This document shows, in pieces, positions 1 to 7,079 of a DNA stretch of 13,517 nt. Positions within the stretch are counted from its first letter, which is position 1. The number at the start of each line of letters is the position of its first letter. Made by a program: the position numbers and the translations under genes. Under the pieces are notes generated by a model, which worked only from the letters and a program-made list of their open reading frames with translations, did not search any database and had not been told where the DNA came from. This stretch comes from Pelagibacteraceae bacterium TMED170 (GTDB lineage Bacteria; Pseudomonadota; Alphaproteobacteria; Pelagibacterales; Pelagibacteraceae). Location of the stretch: positions 3,079 through 16,595 of the forward strand of contig NHHT02000017.1 of NCBI GenBank assembly GCA_002170875.2, written 5' to 3'.

Positions 1-1131
1 AATCGATTAATAAAAAATAAAGATTTTAAAACTGGTTTGGTTGATTGGTACAATCAAACAATCATTGGCTTTCAAAAAGGTGCATTAAATATGGTTGGTG
101 TTGGGATTGCAATTGCCACTGCAGGAATAATCGTTGGAGCAGTTGGATCTACTGGACTCAGTACTAATTTAATTATTGTGATAGAGACTATTGCAAGAGA
201 TAATGTAATTATTTTAATTTTTCTCACAATTATTTTATGTTTACTTTTAGGTATGGGTTTGCCTACCACTGCAAATTATGTAGTAGTAGCTTCTTTGATG
301 GCAACTGTTTTAGTTGATGTAGGAAATGCATCAGGATTTATCTTTCCTTTAATCGCTGTTCATTTGTTTGTTTTTTATTTTGGTTTGATGGCAGATGTTA
401 CGCCTCCTGTTGGTTTAGCATCTTATGCAGCCGCAGCAATTTCAGGCGGAGACCCTTTAAAAACAGGTCTCCAAGCTATTTGGTACAGTTTAAGAACAGG
501 AATATTACCAGTAGTATTTTTGTTCAACCATGAATTACTTTTAATCGGTATTGAAAATATTTGGCAAGCATTATTGGTAATAACAACTTCTTTGACTGGT
601 ATTCTAGTTTTTACAGCAGCAACTCAAAGATGGTTTATTAATAGATTAAGTTGGTATGAGATAATTGTATTTTTATTAATCTCTATATCATTTTTAGCTC
701 CCGATTTTGTATTAAGTAAGTTTTATCCAAAATTTAATGAGCAAAAACTATCCTCAACTTCAATACAAGAACTTAAATTTGATCCATCTAAAGAAGTACA
801 TATAAAAGTAACTAGAATTACAGGATATGGAGAGAGGTATAAATTATTTGTAATTGATAAAGATATTTTTGAAAACGAATATGATTTGGAAAAATTTGGT
901 ATAAATTTAAGAGATGACAGTGGAAATGTAGTAGTCGAAAAATTAAATTGGAAAGGTCAGGCAAAAAAATCTGGATTACAAATAGGAGATATTATTAGTA
1001 ATTTTAAAATTGAGAATCCTCATCGACCTAATAAGGTAGTTGTTTACCCTTTTGCTTTATTACTTTTGCTTATGTTTGGATACACTAATTATAAATTTGG
1101 AAAAAAATCTCCCTTTAGAAAAACTACATAG
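1..1131 (+). CDS. TRAP transporter fused permease (DctM-like, TAXI type), C-terminal part with DUF3394
   Basis: This is the 3' part of a gene that begins before the window: the frame is open from base 1, so the TTG at 37 is not a start. About 376 residues are visible. The DctM (large subunit) signature GMGLPTTANYVVVA lies near visible residues 84-97, followed by MADVTPPVGLASYAAAAISGGDP, typical of the fused permeases that work with TAXI-type periplasmic binding proteins. Strongly hydrophobic segments fill the first ~230 residues. After them comes a soluble domain with a PDZ-like stretch (KKSGLQIGDII), a last hydrophobic segment (PFALLLLLMFGY) and a basic tail, which fits the DUF3394 domain found at the end of such permeases. 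The expected role is ion-gradient-driven uptake of an organic acid across the inner membrane. The substrate cannot be read from this part, and the binding-protein gene is presumably upstream. Family call is secure; the DUF3394 assignment is from memory of the family. Confidence 0.9.
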   Translation, partial: NRLIKNKDFKTGLVDWYNQTIIGFQKGALNMVGVGIAIATAGIIVGAVGSTGLSTNLIIVIETIARDNVIILIFLTIILCLLLGMGLPTTANYVVVASLMATVLVDVGNASGFIFPLIAVHLFVFYFGLMADVTPPVGLASYAAAAISGGDPLKTGLQAIWYSLRTGILPVVFLFNHELLLIGIENIWQALLVITTSLTGILVFTAATQRWFINRLSWYEIIVFLLISISFLAPDFVLSKFYPKFNEQKLSSTSIQELKFDPSKEVHIKVTRITGYGERYKLFVIDKDIFENEYDLEKFGINLRDDSGNVVVEKLNWKGQAKKSGLQIGDIISNFKIENPHRPNKVVVYPFALLLLLMFGYTNYKFGKKSPFRKTT

Positions 1132-1153
1132 AATATAACTTTATATTTTTTTT
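1132..1153 (+). terminator. Weak AT-only terminator-like hairpin after the TRAP permease
   Basis: Directly after the TAG stop, AATATA (1132-1137) pairs with TATATT (1142-1147) across the loop ACTT, running into T1146-1153. The stem has six A-T pairs and no G-C, so it is weak, but its position and T-run fit an intrinsic terminator in an AT-rich genome. Confidence 0.35.
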
Positions 1154-1156
1154 GTA

Positions 1157-1213
1157 TTAATTTGCTATTGCTGCTAAAATAGCTACAACTATTAATATTT
1201 CCCAACCTGACAT
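1157..1213 (-). CDS. 18-residue hydrophobic micropeptide with a perfect Shine-Dalgarno
   Basis: The minus strand reads MSGWEILIVVAILAAIAN and then TAA. Residues 5-17 are almost entirely aliphatic, so a short membrane-inserted helix is likely. The case for translation rests on the site upstream: TAAGGAGGTGAT, complementary over 12 nt to the universal 16S rRNA 3' tail, placed 7 nt (GGAGG to ATG) before the start. No other gene in this window has a comparable site. The ORF lies tail to tail with the TRAP permease (25 nt between stops) and head to head with a 56-codon ORF starting at 1259. I do not recognise the peptide. Its length and hydrophobicity resemble small membrane regulators or Ibs-like type I toxins, but nothing here shows such a role. 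No clear promoter was found; CATAAT on the minus strand near 1256-1261 is a possible -10. Confidence 0.6.
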   Translation of the reverse strand: MSGWEILIVVAILAAIAN

Positions 1214-1216
1214 TAA

Positions 1217-1228
1217 ATCACCTCCTTA
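1217..1228 (-). promoter_or_regulatory. Full-length Shine-Dalgarno of the 18-residue peptide
   Basis: On the minus strand this reads TAAGGAGGTGAT, pairing without mismatch to the 16S tail AUCACCUCCUUA. Spacing to the ATG at 1213 is optimal. The large genes here start without any recognisable Shine-Dalgarno, so this site is exceptional for the window. Confidence 0.75.
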
Positions 1229-1258
1229 AATATTTTTGAATTTTTTTATGGTAAAATT

Positions 1259-1429
1259 ATGATTAAGCGGTTGTATTTACTATTTTGCTACTTTGGATTG
1301 CACAGGTATGATAAAATAGACATTAACTTTAGTTTTGGACCAGGTGGTTCCACAGAGACTGTAAGGTGTAAAGATTGTGGAATTAAAAAATTAAGAAAAA
1401 AAAAACTAAAGAATTTTCCAAGTTCCTGA
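1259..1429 (+). CDS. Small Cys/His protein, putative zinc-binding (56 aa)
   Basis: The ORF runs from ATG 1259 to TGA 1427-1429. It begins MIKRLYLLFCYFGLHRYDKI and ends in a lysine-rich tail. Residues C10, G13 and H15, then C37-x2-C40-G (VRCKDCGIKK), give the pattern C-x4-H-x21-C-x2-C. That resembles short zinc-binding proteins of the kind seen in phage and bacterial DUF1660-like families, where a C..G.H half-site precedes a CxxCG half-site. The similarity is by pattern only. The last 24 nt overlap the convergent thioesterase gene, and the start is 45 nt from the divergent 18-residue peptide. There is no Shine-Dalgarno, as is usual here. An alternative is a chance ORF, but the ordered metal-ligand pattern argues against that. 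Function unknown. Confidence 0.5.
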   Translation: MIKRLYLLFCYFGLHRYDKIDINFSFGPGGSTETVRCKDCGIKKLRKKKLKNFPSS

Positions 1430-1795
1430 CGCAGTAGCAATTATTTTTTCAGAGCCAAATATTTCACTTGAAATAAAAACTAGTGATTTTGTTTTTTTTA
1501 AAATTTTTACTTTTCCTGTTAATTTTTCATTTAATCTTGCTGCTGAAATAAATTTAATGTCCAAATTTATAGTCACACATCTTTTATTGCCTGCTACAAT
1601 ATGAGCGGAATTACCCATTCCAGTATCTGCTATCGAGCAAATAAAACCACCATGAGCAATTTTACTCGTATTCAGGTTAATTTCTTTTACCTCAGCATAA
1701 AACTCGTAGTTAATATCGTTGATCTTCTTTACGCTTATTCCGCCAATGTGTTTAGCAAACCCTGATTTAGCTTCTTCCATGTTTCTTTCTATCAT
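1406..1795 (-). CDS. PaaI-family hotdog-fold thioesterase
   Basis: The 129-residue protein has the length and layout of a single hotdog domain. The HGG motif and following helix, AHGGFICSIADTGMG (about residues 47-61, with D57), match PaaI/YdiI-like acyl-CoA thioesterases, and the C-terminal strand (IATASGTWKIL) matches the last hotdog strand. Such enzymes hydrolyse acyl-CoA thioesters in the cytoplasm, often as homotetramers; the acyl group here is unknown. The gene is last in the aceE-aceF-transporter operon. With the first ATG it overlaps the end of the transporter gene by 29 nt; a second ATG at 1780 (M6) would shorten the overlap to 14 nt, and either could be the true start. Its place behind PDH suggests CoA release from acyl-CoA, but that is inference. 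The 3' end overlaps the small convergent ORF 1259-1429. Confidence 0.82.
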   Translation of the reverse strand: MIERNMEEAKSGFAKHIGGISVKKINDINYEFYAEVKEINLNTSKIAHGGFICSIADTGMGNSAHIVAGNKRCVTINLDIKFISAARLNEKLTGKVKILKKTKSLVFISSEIFGSEKIIATASGTWKIL

Positions 1796-2669
1796 ACATA
1801 GGTGCTAGTTGTGAGAAAATAACAGCTGATAAAATTACTATAATACCAAATATTTTAAATTCATTTAGATACTGATCCAATAATACCCACGCTGCGATAG
1901 ATCCAAAAACTCCTTCCATGGAAAAAATAATTGCTACGGGAGCAGGCGATAAATTTTGTTGACCATAAACTTGTAGCATAAATGCAAGGCCGCTTGATAA
2001 TACTCCTGCATAAAGGAGTTCTTTACTCTCCATTAAAAGCACTTGTAAGGAAATATATTCAAAAGTAAAAGCAGGAATAAATGATATTATTGATGCCGTT
2101 AAACATTGAAAGGTAGCTATAGTAATCGGGTAGTTAAATATTTTTAAAAACTTTGATATTAAAATAATATGAGATGCCCAAAAAAATGCACCAATAATAA
2201 CTAAAGTGTCACCAAAACGAACTCTTATATTGTTTAACTCGCTTAAAAATAAACCCCCAGCTAAACACAAAAGCACTGATGGCCAAATAGAACGGTGTAT
2301 TTTTTTTGAAAAAAAAAAGTAAGATAATATGGGAACCACAACTACATAAAGAACAGTAAAAACAGCAGAATTTGCTACATCTGTATATAAAAGAGAAATT
2401 TGTTGCAAAGCATTTCCTGCCGCTAAAGTAAATCCTATAAGAAACCAATAAGTTGTTAAAACTTTAAAACTTGATTTATTTTTTTTAACTTTTTTATATT
2501 CAAAAATAAAAAAGAAGGGGAGCAGTGCTAAGAAACCTAAAAGCAATCTACTAGCAGCAAATGTATATGGCCCAATATAATCCATTCCCATATCCTGAGC
2601 TACAAAAGCTGTTCCCCAAATGAAAGAACAAGAAACCGCACAGATTAATGAGAATACTTTTTTATTCAT
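1767..2669 (-). CDS. EamA/DMT-family transporter
   Basis: At 300 residues with about ten hydrophobic segments, this has the usual size and two-repeat layout of EamA (drug/metabolite transporter) proteins. The N-terminus, with SFIWGTAFVAQDMGMDYIGP and then a TFAASRLLLGFLALLPF segment, is characteristic. A second repeat begins near residue 150 (GDTLVIIGAFFWASHIILISK), and the FSMEGVFGSIAAWVLL segment near residues 250-265 matches the end of the second repeat. The protein sits in the inner membrane and members usually export metabolites or amino acids; the substrate cannot be inferred from sequence. The ATG follows the aceF TAG with no gap, so translation is probably coupled, and the 3' end overlaps the thioesterase gene. 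Placement inside a PDH operon is unusual and may point to export of a related metabolite. Confidence 0.85.
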   Translation of the reverse strand: MNKKVFSLICAVSCSFIWGTAFVAQDMGMDYIGPYTFAASRLLLGFLALLPFFFIFEYKKVKKNKSSFKVLTTYWFLIGFTLAAGNALQQISLLYTDVANSAVFTVLYVVVVPILSYFFFSKKIHRSIWPSVLLCLAGGLFLSELNNIRVRFGDTLVIIGAFFWASHIILISKFLKIFNYPITIATFQCLTASIISFIPAFTFEYISLQVLLMESKELLYAGVLSSGLAFMLQVYGQQNLSPAPVAIIFSMEGVFGSIAAWVLLDQYLNEFKIFGIIVILSAVIFSQLAPMYDRKKHGRS

Positions 2670-3929
2670 CTAAATTGCTAATTTAAAAGCGAAGTCTTTT
2701 CCAAGGCATTTACCAAGATAAACACAAAATTTAGCACCCTCAGCACCATCAATAATTCGGTGATCGTATGATAAAGAAATTGGTAAGATTTTTTTTGATA
2801 CAATTTTACTATTAATTTTTTTTAGTCTATCAAAACTTTTACCAACACCTAAGATTGCTACTTCGGGAGGGTTAATTATTGGAGTAAAAAAAGTTCCTCC
2901 TATTCCACCAAGACTAGAGATAGTCATTGACCCACCAAAAAATTCTTTTTTATCAATTTTAAGTTCACGACATAGTTTGCTTGTTTTTTTTAATTCTTCT
3001 CCTATTTCTTTTATATTCATTTGATCTACATTTCTTATTTTAGGCACCATTAATCCATGAGGTGTATCAACCGCAAAACCTAGATGAAAATATTTTTTAT
3101 AAATTATTTTATTTTTATTTACATCTATTGAAGCATTAAAGTTTGGAAACTCTTTTAACGCACTGACTAAAGCTTTAGCAATAAAAGCTAGAGGGGTAAC
3201 TTTAATAATTTCTCCTGTATAGTAATCATAGAGAGACGATCTAAATTCTTCCATTTCAGTTATATCAATTTCATCATGTTGAGTGACATGAGGAATTTCC
3301 GTCCACGATCTCACTAAATGAGGTCCTGATAATCTTTTAATTCTTGGTATATCTTTTGATTGAATTTCTCCAAACTCTTCGTATAAAAATTCTTCTTTAT
3401 ATTCTTTTTTTTCTACAACACCTTTATCAACCGTGATTTGAGATTTTACAAAATTTTTTACATCTTCCTCAGATACTCTTCCTGCTCTTTGCGATCCAGA
3501 AATATTAATAACATCGGCTCCTAACTCTCTAGCAAACTTTCTCACTTTTGGGCTAGCTAATTTTGTTGATCCTTGGAAGGCTGGCATTCTTGTTTCAACT
3601 ATTTTTTGTGTTTTTAAAACTTTTTCTTTTATTTTATTATCTTCTTTGGTTTTACCAGCAGCAATAATTTCCTTTTTTATTTGTATTTTTTTTTCGGATT
3701 TTAAAGATAAAATCAAATCTCCTTTATTAACCTTATCACCAACCTTAACATGTATTTTTTTAATTGTTCCTGCATCAGTAGATGGAACTTCAACACTAGA
3801 TTTATCGCTTTCAAGTGTTATTAGAGAGTCGTTTTTGTTAATTGACTGACCTTCCTTAACAAGAAGCTCAATAATTTCTACATCTTTAAAATCTCCTATA
3901 TCAGGTATTGTGATTTTAAGATCAGTCAT
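2670..3929 (-). CDS. aceF: Pyruvate dehydrogenase E2, dihydrolipoamide acetyltransferase
   Basis: This 419-residue E2 has one lipoyl domain (residues 1-78, lipoyl lysine K43 in ESDKSS), a Lys/Glu-rich linker, a peripheral-subunit-binding domain (about 123-161, LASPKVRKFARELGADV) and a catalytic acyltransferase domain (about 190-419). The active-site motif is DHRIIDG with H390 and D394. It transfers acetyl from lipoyl to CoA and forms the core of the cytoplasmic PDH complex. It is short for an AceF paired with an AceE-type E1: E. coli AceF has three lipoyl domains. The second lipoyl domain of this system sits instead on the neighbouring E1. The gene starts 2 nt after the aceE stop (TAA TT ATG) and ends directly against the EamA gene. 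There is no Shine-Dalgarno, consistent with translational coupling. The E3 gene (lpd) is not in the window. Confidence 0.95.
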   Translation of the reverse strand: MTDLKITIPDIGDFKDVEIIELLVKEGQSINKNDSLITLESDKSSVEVPSTDAGTIKKIHVKVGDKVNKGDLILSLKSEKKIQIKKEIIAAGKTKEDNKIKEKVLKTQKIVETRMPAFQGSTKLASPKVRKFARELGADVINISGSQRAGRVSEEDVKNFVKSQITVDKGVVEKKEYKEEFLYEEFGEIQSKDIPRIKRLSGPHLVRSWTEIPHVTQHDEIDITEMEEFRSSLYDYYTGEIIKVTPLAFIAKALVSALKEFPNFNASIDVNKNKIIYKKYFHLGFAVDTPHGLMVPKIRNVDQMNIKEIGEELKKTSKLCRELKIDKKEFFGGSMTISSLGGIGGTFFTPIINPPEVAILGVGKSFDRLKKINSKIVSKKILPISLSYDHRIIDGAEGAKFCVYLGKCLGKDFAFKLAI

Positions 3930-3931
3930 AA

Positions 3932-6900
3932 TTATAAATTTGGTGGAAATTCTTTTTCTTTATTAATTTTAAATTTTTTAATTGCTTTTTCAGCTTCTCT
4001 TGAAGCTACTAATTGTTCTTTTGAAAGAGCACTTAATGTATAAGCTACAATATGTTCTTTATCTACTTCAAAAAATTTTCTTAAATTTTTTCTTGTGTCA
4101 CTTCTTCCGTAGCCGTCAGTTCCAAGTGAATAAAATGGTTTTTGAGTGTAAGGTCTTATTTGATCAGAAAAAGATCTTGTGTAATCTGATGCAGCAATGA
4201 TTGGTCCTTCTCTTTTATCTAAACAATTTTCAACATACGATTTCTTTTTTTTTTCATCCGGATGAAGCAAATTCCATCTTTCAGTTTCCATACCATTTTT
4301 ACGAAGCTCATTAAAACTTGTTACACTCCATATATCTGAGTCAACTCCATAATCTTTTGATAAAATTTTAGAAGCAGCAATAATTTCTCTTAAAATACTT
4401 CCTGAACCTAAAAGTTGAACTTTTATTTTACCTTTATTATTATTTTCTTGAAATAAATACATCCCTTTCAATATTCCCTCATCACAGTCTTTTGGTTTTT
4501 CAGGATGAGAATAGTTTTCATTCATGGCAGTGATATAATAAAAAATATTCTCCTTTTTTTCATGCATCCTTTTTATTCCATCTCTTAAGATAACTGCCAT
4601 TTCATAGGCAAAGGTAGGATCGTAACTTACGCAGTTAGGGATATTTGAAGCAAGTAAATGACTATGACCATCTTGATGTTGTAATCCTTCACCAGCCAAA
4701 GTAGTACGTCCAGCAGTAGCTCCAATTAAAAAACCCCTAGCTTGGGAGTCTCCTGCTGCCCAAGCTAAATCACCAACTCTTTGAAAGCCAAACATTGAAT
4801 AAAAAATATATATCGGAATCATTTCTAAGTCGTGGTTTGTATAAGAGGTTCCTGCCGCAATCCATGACGACATTGCGCCAGATTCATTAATACCTTCCTG
4901 CAACACTTGACCACTTTTATCTTCTCGATATGAACTTAGTTGTTCAGAATCAACAGGTTCATATTTTTGTCCTTCATGAGCATAAATACCAATTTTTTGG
5001 AAAAAACCTTCCATCCCAAAAGTTCTAGCTTCGTCAGGAATGATCGGAACTAGTCTTGGAGCAAGATTTTTATCTCTGAGTAAAGCTGTTAGCATACGAA
5101 CCAAAGCCATTGTTGTAGACATTTCTTTGTCTACAGTTGATTTCATAAAATTATTAAAAATTTCTTTTGAGGGAGCTTTAATTGCCTTAGCACTAGAAGA
5201 TCTTTCAGGAATAAATCCCCCTAGTTTTAGTCTTCTTTCTTTTAAATATTTTATTTCTTCAGAGTTGTTGCTTGGCTTATAATATTCAATATTTTTAACT
5301 TGTTTATCAGTTAAAGGCACACCAAATCTATCTCTATAATAAAGCAAATCTTTTTCATCTAATTTTTTCTGTTGGTGAGTGGTATTGATACTTTCACCTG
5401 ATTTACCCATTCCATAGCCTTTTATAGTTTTGGCAAGAATAACAGTAGGTGAACCTTTGTGTTGCATTGCTGAGTGATAAGCAGCATATACTTTATGTGG
5501 ATCATGGCCACCTCTATTAAGTCTCCATATATCTTTATCTGTCATTGCTGAAACAAGTTCTTTTAATTCGGGATATTTTCCAAAAAAATTCTCCCTAACG
5601 TAAGAACCACCTTTAGCTTTAAAGGCTTGATATTCTCCATCAACACACTCATTCATTCTTTTTACTAATAATCCAGTTTTATCTTTTGCTAGAAGTTGGT
5701 CCCAATATGTTCCCCAAATAACTTTTATTACATTCCATCCTGTTCCTCTAAAACTTCCTTCAAGTTCTTGAATAATTTTTCCGTTTCCTCTTACTGGTCC
5801 ATCTAATCTTTGTAGATTACAATTAATAACAAAAATTAGATTATCCAACTTTTCTCTAGCTGCTAGACCTATTGCACCAAGCGACTCTGGTTCGTCCATT
5901 TCTCCATCTCCTAAAAAAACCCAAATCTTTCTTCCTTCATCTTTTACCAATCCTCTATTGACTAAATATTTAAGAAATCTAGCTTGATAAATTGCCATAA
6001 TAGGTCCCAGACCCATAGACACAGTTGGAAATTGCCAAAAATTTGGCATTAACCACGGATGAGGATAGGAAGATAAGCCACCTTTATTAACTTCTTGTCT
6101 AAATCCATCTAATTGTCCCGAAGTTAATCTTCCTTCTAAAAAAGCTCTAGCATATATACCTGGAGCAGAATGACCTTGAAAATAAATCAGATCTCCACCA
6201 AATTTATTATTTTTTGCTCTCCAAAAATGATTCATTCCAACATCATATAAAGTTGCAGCAGAAGCAAATGTACCAATATGACCACCTAATTCAGAACTTT
6301 TTTTATTTGCTTTAACCACCATTGCTGCTGCGTTCCACCTAACATAAGCTCTAATTTTTTTTTCAATATTTTGATCTCCTGTAGATTTAATCTCAGCTCC
6401 TGGGGGAATAGTATTAATATACGGGGTGGTTCTAGTATCAGGTAAAACTAATCCTGACTTATAAGCAAGTTCTACAACTTTATTCAATAAATAACTTGCT
6501 CTTGGAGCCCCGTCATTTTCTATCACAGAATTTAGAGACTCTATCCATTCATTTGTTTCTATTGGATCAATATCTTCACTTGAAGCAGGTTCCGCAAAAA
6601 CTTTTTTAACTTGTTTTATTTGATTTTTTTTTGGCTCTTCTTTGACTGGTTTATCAACAGGGAGTTTATCTTTGGTGTTTTCTTTTTTAGCAGCAGATAA
6701 TTTACCATTTTCGATAGTTGCTAAAACGGTTCCCTCCGAAACTTTGTCTCCAATTTGTACTTTGAGACTTTTTATTTCTCCAGCGGCCGGAGAAGGAATT
6801 TCTAGACTAGATTTATCACTTTCAATAGTAACAATTGGATCGTTTTTATTTATTTGATCGCCTGGTTTTACCAGTACCTCTATGACTTCCACATCTTTAA

Positions 6901-6937
6901 AGTCACCTATGTCTGGAACTGAAATGTTTTGAGCCAT
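3932..6937 (-). CDS. aceE: Pyruvate dehydrogenase E1, homodimeric type, with N-terminal lipoyl domain
   Basis: The 1001-residue protein decarboxylates pyruvate with thiamine diphosphate and passes acetyl to lipoyl groups. Residues 1-78 form a complete lipoyl domain (lipoyl lysine K42 in ESDKSS). A Lys/Pro/Glu linker follows (about 80-120), then a full AceE-type E1 beginning DIDPIETNEWIESL. Seen E1 motifs include GHSAPGIYARAF (255-266), the ThDP motif GDGEMDEPES (343-352), RLDGPVRGNG, the active-site loop histidine H521 in THQQKK, and DEARTFGMEG in the later domain. E. coli AceE is 887 residues and has no lipoyl domain. After M1 the first methionine is M206, inside the E1 core, so a lipoyl-free form cannot start from an internal ATG. 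First gene of the operon; a TATAAT lies just upstream. Enzyme identity is secure; the consequence of the fusion is inference. Confidence 0.96.
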   Translation of the reverse strand: MAQNISVPDIGDFKDVEVIEVLVKPGDQINKNDPIVTIESDKSSLEIPSPAAGEIKSLKVQIGDKVSEGTVLATIENGKLSAAKKENTKDKLPVDKPVKEEPKKNQIKQVKKVFAEPASSEDIDPIETNEWIESLNSVIENDGAPRASYLLNKVVELAYKSGLVLPDTRTTPYINTIPPGAEIKSTGDQNIEKKIRAYVRWNAAAMVVKANKKSSELGGHIGTFASAATLYDVGMNHFWRAKNNKFGGDLIYFQGHSAPGIYARAFLEGRLTSGQLDGFRQEVNKGGLSSYPHPWLMPNFWQFPTVSMGLGPIMAIYQARFLKYLVNRGLVKDEGRKIWVFLGDGEMDEPESLGAIGLAAREKLDNLIFVINCNLQRLDGPVRGNGKIIQELEGSFRGTGWNVIKVIWGTYWDQLLAKDKTGLLVKRMNECVDGEYQAFKAKGGSYVRENFFGKYPELKELVSAMTDKDIWRLNRGGHDPHKVYAAYHSAMQHKGSPTVILAKTIKGYGMGKSGESINTTHQQKKLDEKDLLYYRDRFGVPLTDKQVKNIEYYKPSNNSEEIKYLKERRLKLGGFIPERSSSAKAIKAPSKEIFNNFMKSTVDKEMSTTMALVRMLTALLRDKNLAPRLVPIIPDEARTFGMEGFFQKIGIYAHEGQKYEPVDSEQLSSYREDKSGQVLQEGINESGAMSSWIAAGTSYTNHDLEMIPIYIFYSMFGFQRVGDLAWAAGDSQARGFLIGATAGRTTLAGEGLQHQDGHSHLLASNIPNCVSYDPTFAYEMAVILRDGIKRMHEKKENIFYYITAMNENYSHPEKPKDCDEGILKGMYLFQENNNKGKIKVQLLGSGSILREIIAASKILSKDYGVDSDIWSVTSFNELRKNGMETERWNLLHPDEKKKKSYVENCLDKREGPIIAASDYTRSFSDQIRPYTQKPFYSLGTDGYGRSDTRKNLRKFFEVDKEHIVAYTLSALSKEQLVASREAEKAIKKFKINKEKEFPPNL
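6704..6937 (-). other. Lipoyl domain fused to the N-terminus of E1
   Basis: These codons encode residues 1-78 of the E1. By eye about 40 of 72 positions are identical to the lipoyl domain of the adjacent E2, including the shared runs PDIGDFKDVE and ESDKSS. That suggests duplication within this operon or exchange between the two genes. Confidence 0.9.
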
Positions 6938-6945
6938 AAAGTTTT

Positions 6946-6951
6946 ATTATA
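6946..6951 (-). promoter_or_regulatory. Consensus -10 box (TATAAT) close before aceE
   Basis: The minus strand has TATAAT only 8 nt before the aceE ATG, so a start from it would give a leader of a few bases at most. No good -35 stands 16-18 nt upstream. In so AT-rich a sequence it may be coincidental. Confidence 0.35.
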
Positions 6952-7029
6952 GACTGGATTGAAACATATTAAAAATTCAATAAATAATAAACTTTAAAGA
7001 TTAGGACAAATTGAACGATAAGCTGAATT

Positions 7030-7058
7030 TTGACACATTTTATGCTCTTTTTTGTCAA
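7030..7058. repeat. Inverted TTGACA/TGTCAA pair in the aceE-aacS divergent region
   Basis: TTGACA (7030-7035) and TGTCAA (7053-7058) are inverted around 17 nt. Each equals a consensus -35 on one strand, but neither has a good -10 at the right distance. It may be an operator or a pair of partial promoters between the divergent genes. Confidence 0.3.
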
Positions 7059-7079
7059 TTAAATTTGGTTCAATTAGCT

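Noticed and set aside
72..269. 65-codon minus-strand ORF inside the TRAP permease
   Set aside because: It is antisense to the conserved DctM region, where the plus frame shows the family signature; a shadow of the real gene.
1336..1352. tRNA-arm-like string GGACCAGGTGGTTCCAC
   Set aside because: It resembles part of the tRNA-Arg at 10574-10590, but no cloverleaf can be completed, and the bases are explained as codons for FGPGGST in the 56-residue ORF.
5040..5282. Plus-strand ORFs inside aceE and aceF, including 3646-3849, 3982-4200, 5040-5282 and 6642-6857
   Set aside because: All are antisense to strongly conserved PDH coding sequence and have no independent support.
6994..7038. 14-codon minus-strand ORF (MCQNSAYRSICPNL) upstream of aceE, considered as a leader peptide
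   Set aside because: It has no Shine-Dalgarno, no supported promoter and no attenuator structure between it and aceE; too short to judge.
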